This document shows, in pieces, positions 17,158 to 24,541 of a stretch of 64,000 nt of DNA. The translations under genes were made by a program, and so were the position numbers. The notes beneath the pieces are model-generated. The model made no database searches. It was not told the origin of the DNA and saw only the letters and a program-made list of their open reading frames with translations. The stretch spans positions 372,001 through 436,000 of the forward strand of contig CAWEHB010000005.1 of assembly GCA_963808705.1 (NCBI GenBank). Direction: 5' to 3'. Position 1 is the first letter of the stretch. Every line of letters begins with the position of its first letter. The stretch is from JASHPR01 sp963808705. Lineage in GTDB: Bacteria > Actinomycetota > Actinomycetes > Streptosporangiales > Streptosporangiaceae.

Positions 17158-17267
17158 CGCGACCGGGTTGATTCCCGGGGTTGGCGCCGCCCCGGGCGCG
17201 GGTAGGGAAGGGCTCGGAGAGCAGGGACACGCCAGCGGCGCGTGTCAGGCGGGCAGGGCCAGCAGAG

Positions 17268-18506
17268 CTAGGAGCCCTGCTGCGGCTGCTGCGGCAGGGC
17301 GTAGTAGTTCTCGTAGATTTGCTGGGCCTGAGCGCGGGCGGACTCCCAGTCCCACGCGGACGGGAGGTACCGGCCCGGGCTGAGGGACCGGACGTAGGGG
17401 GACGGGTCCGGCTGGAGGCTCTCCAGCACGTGCTCGGCCAGGCCCGCCGACCCGGAGACCCCGTGCGCGTTGCAGGCCGCGGCCATCACGAAGCCCCGCA
17501 GCCCGGGCACGGGCCCGACCATGAAGCGGCCGTCCGGCGAGAACGCCGGGAACCCGCGGAAGACCTCGCGCACCTCGGCCTGGGTGACCGGCGGCGCGAG
17601 GCGGGCGAAGTCGGCCGCGAACCCGGACAGCACGTCCCAGTCCGGCCGCGCGGTCAGCACCTGCCCGATGGTCACCTGGCGCGGGTCGAGGCTCAGCCCG
17701 TGCGGTTCCCAGCCCCCGCACAGGATGCCCGGCCCCTCGGCCCGGGCGTACAGACGCAGGTCCGGGACGCGGAGCACCGGCAGGCCGGCGTGCCAGCCCG
17801 CAACCGCCCGGGTGACGAAGTACTCGTGGCGCACCGGCACGACCGGCAGCGGCTGGCCGGCCAGCCGGGCCACCGCGCCCGCCCACGGCCCGGCCGCGTT
17901 GATCACCAGGCCGGTCGCGACCGGCCGCCGGTCGGTGCGGACGCCTTGCACGACGCCGCCGGCGATGCGCAGCCCGGTGACCGTAGTGCGGGTGGCGAAG
18001 GTGACGCCGCGGTCACGCGCGGCGCGCGCGTACGCCGTCACCAGGCTGTTGGGCTGCAGATAGCCGTCGGTGGGGCACCACAGCGCGGCCACCACCCGGG
18101 TGGTGTCCAGCATCGGGCACAGCTCGGCCAGCCGGGCGGCGGCGAGGAACTCGACCTCAAGCCCGGCTGACCGCGCCACCGCGGCTAGGGCCCGGAACTC
18201 GGCGGCGCGCTCCGCGGTCATCGCGATGCGCACGCTCCCGGTCTGGCGCCAGTCCGCCGGGTAGCCGGTCTCCTGCTCGATCCGGCCGTACGCCGCGACC
18301 GAGGCCATCGCCAGCCGGCACCGTTCCGCGGTGGCGCGGACCTGCCCGACCAGCCCGGCGGCCTGCCCCGACGTCGCACCCGCCAGCTCGCCCTGCTCCA
18401 CGACCTGGACGTCGCGGTAGCCCGCCCGGGCCAGCGCATAGGCTACCGCGCACCCGATCGCCCCGCCGCCGACGATCGTGATCTCAGCGTCCCTGACCTC
18501 GGCTAT
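17268..18506 (-). CDS. FAD-dependent amino-acid/glycine oxidase-like protein, no canonical start
   Basis: DAO-family flavoprotein. The FAD-binding ITIVGGGAIGCAVAYALARAGY is encoded at about 18420-18490, followed by GATSGQAAGLVGQ, NAAGPWAGAVA and a C-terminal FPAFSPDGRFMVGPVPGLRG. It probably oxidises an amine or amino acid (glycine, sarcosine or proline type). In frame, a TAG at 18518-18516 is followed only by ATA (18506) and ATC before the Rossmann motif; the first GTG is at 18401, beyond it. AGGAGG stands five bases before the ATA. Either an AUA/AUC start, a frame error, or loss of the 5' end. The C-terminus (QIYENYYALPQQPQQ) is Gln-rich. Confidence 0.7.
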   Translation of the reverse strand: MAEVRDAEITIVGGGAIGCAVAYALARAGYRDVQVVEQGELAGATSGQAAGLVGQVRATAERCRLAMASVAAYGRIEQETGYPADWRQTGSVRIAMTAERAAEFRALAAVARSAGLEVEFLAAARLAELCPMLDTTRVVAALWCPTDGYLQPNSLVTAYARAARDRGVTFATRTTVTGLRIAGGVVQGVRTDRRPVATGLVINAAGPWAGAVARLAGQPLPVVPVRHEYFVTRAVAGWHAGLPVLRVPDLRLYARAEGPGILCGGWEPHGLSLDPRQVTIGQVLTARPDWDVLSGFAADFARLAPPVTQAEVREVFRGFPAFSPDGRFMVGPVPGLRGFVMAAACNAHGVSGSAGLAEHVLESLQPDPSPYVRSLSPGRYLPSAWDWESARAQAQQIYENYYALPQQPQQGS

Positions 18507-18566
18507 CGCACCCTCCTAGGCCATCGGGCCAGGCCGGCAGAGGTCCGGCTGCGTGAGCCGGCGAAT

Positions 18567-18725
18567 GTGGTCCTGCCTATCACCATCGAGGACGAAGATG
18601 ACCGTCCCGAGCGGATGGTGCGCGATCCGGATCGCTACTTCGCCGATGCCCGCCGGCGGGCCGAGCAGGAACTGACGCAGCCGGGCTCGCTGTTCCCGTC
18701 CCTGCGGCACCACCAGCCGCGCTAG
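18567..18725 (+). CDS. Possible small protein or gene remnant
   Basis: A 52-residue frame from GTG 18567: VVLPITIEDEDDRPERMV, then RDPDRYFADARRRAEQELT to a TAG at 18725. Charged and helical, with codon use like genuine genes here, but no ribosome site and no family I can name. It may be the tail of a deleted gene, consistent with the damaged start of the neighbouring oxidase. Confidence 0.35.
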   Translation: MVLPITIEDEDDRPERMVRDPDRYFADARRRAEQELTQPGSLFPSLRHHQPR

Positions 18726-18836
18726 GCGCGCTCAGCGCGCGATTCGCGCAGGCATGGTGGGGTTTTCCCGCCGCGGGATGATGGGGGGCATACAGTACTT
18801 CGGTGATGACGCCAGACTGACCTTGCGGAAGAAGCC

Positions 18837-19325
18837 ATGACCGCCATCCCCGTTCCGACCGCCGATCTGGTCGACAAGTACGGCGCGCAGCTGCGTGTGT
18901 GCGACATCCAGTTCCGCCAGTTCGGCGGCCGCCGCGCCTTCGCGGGCCCGGTCCGCACGGTCTCCTGCCGCGAGGACAACGGCCTGCTGCGAGAACTCCT
19001 GCATACCCCCGGCTCGGGGTGCGTCCTGGTCGTCGACGGGGCCGGGTCCCTGCACACGGCGCTCGTGGGCGACGTGATCGCGGGCGCGGCGCTGGACAAC
19101 GGCTGGGCTGGCCTGGCCCTGCACGGCGCGATCCGGGACAGCGCCGCCTTGTACCGGCTCGACCTCGGCATCAAGGCCCTGGGCACGAACCCGCGCACCT
19201 CCGCGAAGACCGGCGCCGGCGCTGTCGACGTGCCGGTCACCTTCGGCGGTACCACGTTCTATCCCGGTGACATCCTGCACGCCGACGACGACGGGATCGT
19301 CCTCCTGCCCCGGTCCGAGGACTAG
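18837..19325 (+). CDS. rraA: RraA-family protein
   Basis: 162 residues, normal for the family. Starts MTAIPVPTADLVDKYGAQLR; the core has GDVIAGAALDNGWAGLALHG and AIRDSAALYRLDLGIKALG, where the arginine and aspartate of IRD are the usual ligand-binding pair, ending with YPGDILHADDDGIVLLP. Members either inhibit RNase E or act as metal-dependent 4-hydroxy-4-methyl-2-oxoglutarate aldolase/oxaloacetate decarboxylase; the sequence cannot decide. Stands alone with a weak purine-rich ribosome site (GGAAGAA). Confidence 0.9.
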   Translation: MTAIPVPTADLVDKYGAQLRVCDIQFRQFGGRRAFAGPVRTVSCREDNGLLRELLHTPGSGCVLVVDGAGSLHTALVGDVIAGAALDNGWAGLALHGAIRDSAALYRLDLGIKALGTNPRTSAKTGAGAVDVPVTFGGTTFYPGDILHADDDGIVLLPRSED

Positions 19326-19474
19326 CCGGGGCGGCCGGGGCGGCCGCCGCAGCCGCACCGAGTTGCGCGATTCGGCTCGGCGGAGTAGTTACCTGCGGTA
19401 AGCATGTATCGGGGCTACTGAGTCAGCCGCCGGCCGGTCGATGCGGCACCCGGCGGCACATAGCAGGAGAAATC

Positions 19475-21562
19475 GTGGGGAACTCGACCAGACCGCGATC
19501 CAGGTTTGTCGTGCTCGCGGCCGCCTTGGCCGGCGTGGTCGCGCTGGCCACCGCCTGCTCTCAGGCGCCGCCACCGAAGCCCAAGCCCCACCATGTGGCC
19601 GCGCCGCTCAGCACGCCCGCGACCGCGCCGCCGGTCGGCCCGCATGGCGGCGTGGACCTTGACGTGCTCGTGGTGACCGACGGCACCGGGGCGGTCGAGG
19701 CCATCGGCCAGCAACTGGCCACCGAGGGCCTGCCGGACACGGTCGTCGACCTGCGCGACCCCTCCCGGCCGGTCATCACCCGGGCGTTCCTGGCGCGCCG
19801 GCTTCCCGACGGCACGCGGGGCGGCAACTTCGACGGGATCGTGCTGCCGAGCGCCACCCCGTCCCTGTCCGCGGCCGAGCGGGCCAACCTCGCCTGGTAC
19901 GAGCGCAAGTTCGGGGTGCGCCAGCTGGACGCCTACTCACCGCCGACGCCCGACCTGGGGATGAGCTCGCCGCCGGTCTACAGCGGGCCGCTCACCGCCG
20001 CCGCGGGCGTGACCAAGGCCGGCGCCCGGGACGGGTTCGGCTACCTCAACTCCTCGTTCCCGTTCAGCGGGGGCCCGGCCGGCCTCGCGCCGTTCGGCTA
20101 CCTGGCCCAGCCCGTGCCCGGCGGCGGCGCCACGCCGCTGGTCACCGCGGCGATCCCGCACTCGTCCGGCTCCGGCGCCCTGGTGTGGCAGTACGACAGC
20201 GGGGGACGCCAGGAACTCGGCATCAGCTTCGGCTACAGCTACGGCCAGGCGCAATTCCACTACCTGGCGCACGGCATCGTGAGCTGGCTCACCCGCGGCG
20301 TGAACCTCGGCGACTGGCGCAACTACCTCGACATCGCCTACGACGACATGTTCCTCGGGGACGCGCAGTGGAGCATGATCGGTCACTGCACGCCCACCGT
20401 CACCACCTGCCCCAAAGGCACGCCGATGACCCCCGGGATCCGGATGAAGCCGGCCGACGTGACCTACGCGGTGCAGTGGGAACAGCAGCACCACTTCACG
20501 ATCGAGTTCCTGTACAACGGGGGAGCCTCGTCCCGGTTCGCGGTGCACGGGGTCGACGCGCTGCTCGTGGCGGTCCGGCCGGTGGCCAAGGACTTCTACT
20601 GGGTCAACCACACCTGGACGCACGCGTACTTCGGCTGCCAGCAGAACTTCAGCGTGGTGCCCTGGCAGTGCGTGCGGTCGGACGGGCACATCGTGTGGGC
20701 GGCCGGCAGCGGCCTGATCAACAGCCAGATCCTGAAGAACTTCGCCTGGGCCAGGAAGAACAGGATCCCGGCCGAGCCCGGGGTGCTGGCCAGCGGCGAG
20801 TACTCGGGGCTGCGGCTGCTGCCCCAGCAGCCGGTGGACAACCCCTACCTGGTCGCGGCCATGGCCCCCGACCACATCCACTGGATCGTCCTGGACGCCT
20901 CGCGCGAGCCGAACATGCGCCCCGTCGGCGCGGCCCTCGGCATCCCCCGGCACCCCATCGACGTGGGCGAGGACGTGGACACCGTGGCCGAGGAGGTTAG
21001 CGAGTTCAACTGGTACAACGACTCCAAGGCCGACGGCGGCAGCGGGCTCTGCCAGGCCAGCACGACCACGGCCTGCCTCAAGCCGCTGAACCCGCAGACC
21101 GGGTGGACCTCGTTCATCGTGCCGGGCCAGGTCCAGATCGTCTTCAACGCGGTCATCAACAACGACCCGCGGCCGTTCTTCATGCACCAGTCCAACCTGA
21201 CCGGTGACCGGCTGGGCTACCCGGTGATGGACGGCGTGCTCTCGGCCTACCGGGCCGTCTACGGCCCCAGCGCCCCGATCGACAACCTCCCGACGATCGA
21301 GGACGGGGCGGTCCTGCGCAACCAGCAGTTGTGGGACCAGGCGCGGCAGGCGGGTACGGTCACCGCCTGGGTGCAGGGCAACACGGTCACGATCTCCGGC
21401 CCGCCAGGCACGCCGGTGCCGGTAACGGTCCCGGCGGGGACCACGGTGGGATCGGCGTCCGGCCCGGCCTACGGCTTCTCGTACGCGGGCGAGCTATCCG
21501 GGTTCACCAAGCTCGGCTCGCAGCCACTCAAGCTCGTACTCGGCTCGGCTCCCTACGCCTGA
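19475..21562 (+). CDS. Secreted lipoprotein, CE18/Agd3-like polysaccharide deacetylase (putative)
   Basis: 695 residues from GTG 19475 (AGGAGA five bases upstream). Signal peptide with lipobox LATAC (Cys about 28). An N-terminal domain (DGTRGGNFDGIVLPSATPSL) precedes a deacetylase-like (beta/alpha) domain with metal-site-like motifs AYDDMFLGD and NHTWTHAYFG, then late PRHPIDVGED and RPFFMHQSN. This order recalls Agd3-type CE18 de-N-acetylases. The substrate would be an exopolysaccharide or wall glycan. Assigned on motif layout only; a search could change the family. Confidence 0.55.
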   Translation: MGNSTRPRSRFVVLAAALAGVVALATACSQAPPPKPKPHHVAAPLSTPATAPPVGPHGGVDLDVLVVTDGTGAVEAIGQQLATEGLPDTVVDLRDPSRPVITRAFLARRLPDGTRGGNFDGIVLPSATPSLSAAERANLAWYERKFGVRQLDAYSPPTPDLGMSSPPVYSGPLTAAAGVTKAGARDGFGYLNSSFPFSGGPAGLAPFGYLAQPVPGGGATPLVTAAIPHSSGSGALVWQYDSGGRQELGISFGYSYGQAQFHYLAHGIVSWLTRGVNLGDWRNYLDIAYDDMFLGDAQWSMIGHCTPTVTTCPKGTPMTPGIRMKPADVTYAVQWEQQHHFTIEFLYNGGASSRFAVHGVDALLVAVRPVAKDFYWVNHTWTHAYFGCQQNFSVVPWQCVRSDGHIVWAAGSGLINSQILKNFAWARKNRIPAEPGVLASGEYSGLRLLPQQPVDNPYLVAAMAPDHIHWIVLDASREPNMRPVGAALGIPRHPIDVGEDVDTVAEEVSEFNWYNDSKADGGSGLCQASTTTACLKPLNPQTGWTSFIVPGQVQIVFNAVINNDPRPFFMHQSNLTGDRLGYPVMDGVLSAYRAVYGPSAPIDNLPTIEDGAVLRNQQLWDQARQAGTVTAWVQGNTVTISGPPGTPVPVTVPAGTTVGSASGPAYGFSYAGELSGFTKLGSQPLKLVLGSAPYA

Positions 21563-21585
21563 TGCGGCTGCGGCCTCGCGGTGGT

Positions 21586-22986
21586 TCAGTCCGGCGGGCG
21601 CAGCGCGGCCTGGTCGGCCAGCGCGATGGCGAGCTGGCCGAGCACGGTGGGGTGGAACGGAGCCGCCGCGTTCAGCCCCTGCACGTACGGCTGCGGCGTG
21701 CACAGCTGGTGCCCGGTGAAGTCGGGCTGCGGCGAGGAGAAGCTGAACTGGGCCGCGCCGTCGGCCAGCACCGCGTTCAGGGTGGCCAGCCGGGACGTCA
21801 GGGTCTGCAGGTTCGCGGCGCTCAGCCCGGCCCGGGACAGGCACCCGGGCTCGGGCCCGAACGGGTCGTAGTACTGGTTGATGATTACTTGCGGATGGGT
21901 GGGCAGCGCCGCGAGCCGGCTCAGCAGGTCGAGGTAGTCCTTGCTGAACGAGGCGAGCTGCTGCTGGAAGTAGGCGGTCGTGGCGCGGTCGTTGCAGCGC
22001 GGCGTGACCGAGCAGTAACGCACCTCCGCGGCCCAGTTCAGGTCGTCGGCGCCGACGCTGACGATGACGGCCGACAGGCGCACCGCCCGCTCCGCCTCCG
22101 CGAACTGCGGCGGCAGGAGCTGGCCGTCGTGTTCCTGCGGCCCGAGCAGCCCGTGGCTGATGGTGGCGCCGTCGCAGGCCAGGTTGAGGACCCGCCAGCC
22201 GTTGGCCACGGAAAGGTCATCGGCGTAGGAGTCGGAGCTGCGCCCGCAGGCCCGGGCGGTGCCGGACGAGCCGGGCAGCGGCGCCAGCCCGGCTCCCGCC
22301 GCGGTGGAGTCGCCCATGACCACGACCTGGACCCCGGGCAGCGGCGGGCCGTTGGGCCGGATCCGGGGCAGGTGAGTCTGGCTGCCGACGAGCTCGTTGA
22401 GGGAATGCACCTGGCGCAGCAGGCTGGGCGCCGTGTACGCGGTGATCATGATGGCGCCCAGGTTGATGGCCTCGGTTACGGCCAGCCCCGCGACGAGCAG
22501 CTTGATGGTGGTGCGGTGCGGGACGCGGCGCCAGCCGGCGACCGCTCCCACCAGGAGCAGCGCGCCGACGCCGGCGATCACGGTCTCCCTGGCGAAGTAG
22601 CGCTTCCATCCGTCCGCGAGCCTGGAGCCGAGGATGCGTTCCGCCTCGGCCGGATGGTCGCCCTGGACGAACGTGGTCAGCTCGCTGTTGATGGTGATCT
22701 GGGAAAGCTGCAGCCGCGGGCGCACCGGGCCGGAGAAGAGCAGGTTGGTCGGCAGGCTCTGGCCGAACAGGTCGACCTGTCCCGGCCCGGACAGGCTCAG
22801 GGTCGGGGCGGTCGTGCCCACCTCGATGACCTGACCGGCCACGGTGACCGTCTGCATCGGCGTCACCAGCAGCGCGATCGCGATCCCGGCGGCCGCCGAC
22901 ACGACCAGCAGCATCAGCCCCGCCAGCCATCGCCGCGCCAGCCGGGGCCATCCGCCGGTCAGCCGCATGCCGCCATTAGTTCCCAT
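21586..22986 (-). CDS. Membrane-anchored SGNH/GDSL hydrolase
   Basis: 466 residues (ATG 22966 is an alternative start). An N-terminal helix and a second around AGVGALLLVGAVAGW enclose an outer beta region; another hydrophobic stretch (IKLLVAGLAVTEAINLGAIM) leads to the SGNH domain: block I VVMGDSTAAGAGLA (serine), block III GADDLNW, and the late histidine in FHPTVLGQLAIALAD. Likely an O-esterase acting outside the cell on glycans or lipids. It ends convergently 24 bases from the deacetylase-like gene, so the pair may share a surface-polysaccharide role. One operator copy lies 108 bases upstream. Confidence 0.82.
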   Translation of the reverse strand: MGTNGGMRLTGGWPRLARRWLAGLMLLVVSAAAGIAIALLVTPMQTVTVAGQVIEVGTTAPTLSLSGPGQVDLFGQSLPTNLLFSGPVRPRLQLSQITINSELTTFVQGDHPAEAERILGSRLADGWKRYFARETVIAGVGALLLVGAVAGWRRVPHRTTIKLLVAGLAVTEAINLGAIMITAYTAPSLLRQVHSLNELVGSQTHLPRIRPNGPPLPGVQVVVMGDSTAAGAGLAPLPGSSGTARACGRSSDSYADDLSVANGWRVLNLACDGATISHGLLGPQEHDGQLLPPQFAEAERAVRLSAVIVSVGADDLNWAAEVRYCSVTPRCNDRATTAYFQQQLASFSKDYLDLLSRLAALPTHPQVIINQYYDPFGPEPGCLSRAGLSAANLQTLTSRLATLNAVLADGAAQFSFSSPQPDFTGHQLCTPQPYVQGLNAAAPFHPTVLGQLAIALADQAALRPPD

Positions 22987-23093
22987 TCCTGCTCTCAGGG
23001 TAACGACCGGCGCCCGCTTCCCCTACCGTCTGGCCATCGGGCTTGGCCGCCCCGAGGGCGGAGCGATAGGGGAGGCGGGCGCTATCCGGCGCG

Positions 23094-23110
23094 TCACCCC
23101 CGGCGGGTGA
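23094..23110. promoter_or_regulatory. 17-bp operator copy TCACCC-CCGGC-GGGTGA
   Basis: Exact match to the recurring TCACCC-N5-GGGTGA palindrome, the leftmost good copy. It lies in the 295-base gap between the SGNH hydrolase start (22986) and the DUF6325 stop; the gap holds nothing else I can identify apart from GC-rich inverted repeats. Confidence 0.6.
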
Positions 23111-23281
23111 GGGCGGGACGCCCTGCACCCGCGCGGATACCGCGGCGACTACTCAAACGCGGCTCAGAACTAGCGGCGGGAAACGCGCCGTGCGGTACGC
23201 CGCCCGGTCCGGCGGGCTACCCTGCGTCCTCCGAACATCTCATCCCTCCCATCTCTGCCATGCCCATTATGCGTGATTAAG

Positions 23282-23827
23282 TTAGCTGGCCGCGCCCGAG
23301 GTCTCCATGGCGTGGAGTTCCTTGGCCTCCTCGGCCGTCATCATCCCGATCGCGACCAGGTCGAGCGGGCTGATGAACCCGTCGCTGATGCGGAAGCCGC
23401 CCGCCCGGAAGACCGCGTCCCGCAGCGGCACCGCCCAGTGGTGCTCCAGCAGGACGAGCGCGGCCGCGGAGTCGTTCGGGATTTCCTCGAGCACATCCCA
23501 CTCGTCCGCCCCGGACAACGGGTGGATGCCTTCCTCGGCGGCCTGCTCGGCGCCCGCTTCGGCGCCGGCTTCCATCCCGTCCTCGCCCTCGATGCCGAGC
23601 CCGATGAGCGCGCCGATCTTGGTGCCGTACTCGATGGCCTCCTCTTCGGTGAGGTTGCTCAGGTGCTCGACCTCCAGGTTGCCGTCCGCGTCCTTGTAGA
23701 CGGCTATGGAGTCGATCACCCGCACCGTGTCGCTTTCGCGCAGCCGCTCCAGTTCGGCGATCACCTCACCGTGGAAGTTGGGGTGGTTGAACCCCAGGAC
23801 GATGAGCTGTACCGGTCCGATTGCCAT
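23282..23827 (-). CDS. DUF6325 (DUF1269-like) family protein
   Basis: 181 residues from ATG 23827, preceded by GGAGGAATCTAG. MAIGPVQLIVLGFNHPNFHG starts a ferredoxin-like alpha/beta fold, followed by DTVRVIDSIAVYKDADGN, an acidic Gly/Ala/Glu middle (EGEDGMEAGAEAGAEQ) and a C-terminal helical SHOCT-like end (MTAEEAKELHAME). These proteins are common next to stress genes in actinobacteria and have no known biochemical role. An operator copy lies 120 bases upstream. Confidence 0.82.
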   Translation of the reverse strand: MAIGPVQLIVLGFNHPNFHGEVIAELERLRESDTVRVIDSIAVYKDADGNLEVEHLSNLTEEEAIEYGTKIGALIGLGIEGEDGMEAGAEAGAEQAAEEGIHPLSGADEWDVLEEIPNDSAAALVLLEHHWAVPLRDAVFRAGGFRISDGFISPLDLVAIGMMTAEEAKELHAMETSGAAS

Positions 23828-23946
23828 CTAGATTCCTCCGTCCAGTCCGGCCGGGTTCGGCTCGCCCCGGCCATTGCCTGCCCCGGGCCGGTGCCGGCCC
23901 GGTCCATGCCTGTTCCGCAGCATCGGCCATGCGGCGGCCCGGCGCA

Positions 23947-23963
23947 TCACCCCACAGGGGTGT
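23947..23963. promoter_or_regulatory. 17-bp operator copy TCACCC-CACAG-GGGTGT
   Basis: One mismatch to TCACCC-N5-GGGTGA. Located between the stop of the small protein at 23976 and the DUF6325 start at 23827, that is, in the promoter region of the DUF6325 gene. Confidence 0.55.
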
Positions 23964-23975
23964 GCGCTGGTCTTT

Positions 23976-24215
23976 TTACTCAGCCGGCCGGGGGGCCGGG
24001 CCGCCCGGCAGCCGCCGCACCTCGACGACCTCCGCGCCGAACAACTCGAGCCGGGCGAGCAGCCCGTGCAGCGCCGCCTGGTCCGATATCGGGCCGTGCA
24101 GCACGGTCTTCACCGGCTCGACCGAGACCATCAGGCGCTCGAAGTCGAGCAGGGCCCCGGGCGGCAGGAGCCCGCCCACCCGGATCTCGTAGTACACCGA
24201 CGTCACGATCGTCAC
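23976..24215 (-). CDS. Small LAL-associated protein 1 (YYEIRV domain)
   Basis: 79 residues from GTG 24215; GTG 24206 or 24260 are alternatives and no clear ribosome site decides. Sequence SVYYEIRVGGLLPPGALLDF ... HGPISDQAALHGLLARLELF ... AEVVEVRRL suggests a beta-alpha-beta-alpha-beta fold of ACT/ferredoxin size. It is clearly homologous to the 86-residue protein at 37355-37615, and more distantly to the N-terminal half of the one at 40515-40919. Each sits next to a LAL regulator. It is divergent from the regulator at 24542 across two operator-like palindromes. Possibly a regulator partner; that is inference. Confidence 0.75.
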   Translation of the reverse strand: MTIVTSVYYEIRVGGLLPPGALLDFERLMVSVEPVKTVLHGPISDQAALHGLLARLELFGAEVVEVRRLPGGPAPRPAE

Positions 24216-24276
24216 CCCGAGCCGCAGATGAGACAGTTGCCAGATCCCACGGTGCCTCACGCCGTCGCCGGGCGCC

Positions 24277-24293
24277 CCACTCGCGCCGGGTGA
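24277..24293. promoter_or_regulatory. 17-bp operator copy CCACTC-GCGCC-GGGTGA
   Basis: Two mismatches in the left half of TCACCC-N5-GGGTGA. It is placed 62 bases before the GTG at 24215 of small protein 1. The same CCACTC left half occurs before its paralogue at 37653, which argues for a real site. Confidence 0.55.
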
Positions 24294-24353
24294 TAGTGAA
24301 CTCCTCGTTAACAGCGGCTGCCGACATTCCCGCATACCGGGCGAATCCCCGGA

Positions 24354-24369
24354 TCTCACCCGGGTGAGA
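24354..24369. promoter_or_regulatory. 16-bp perfect palindrome TCTCACCCGGGTGAGA
   Basis: Perfect palindrome made of the same TCACCC and GGGTGA halves without spacer. Lies between small protein 1 and the LAL regulator starting at 24542. Candidate operator for the regulator's own promoter. Confidence 0.6.
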
Positions 24370-24541
24370 ACCGCGGTAGGGGAGTTACAACTTCCCGCGA
24401 GGGGGCACAGAATAGAATGGCAGCCACCTTGGCCGTAGCGAGGCTCTGCGTTCCCCACAGTCGCGGCCAGGTGGCTCGGACGCGACAGCCGGCTGGGGGC
24501 TTGATCGTGCAGCTCTCCGCCATGGGTTGAGGGGAACGCTC

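Noticed and set aside
18516..18713. 65-codon minus-strand frame next to the oxidase start
   Set aside because: No family pattern; the plus-strand frame at 18567 has better codon use. Its stop only defines the 5' limit of the oxidase frame.
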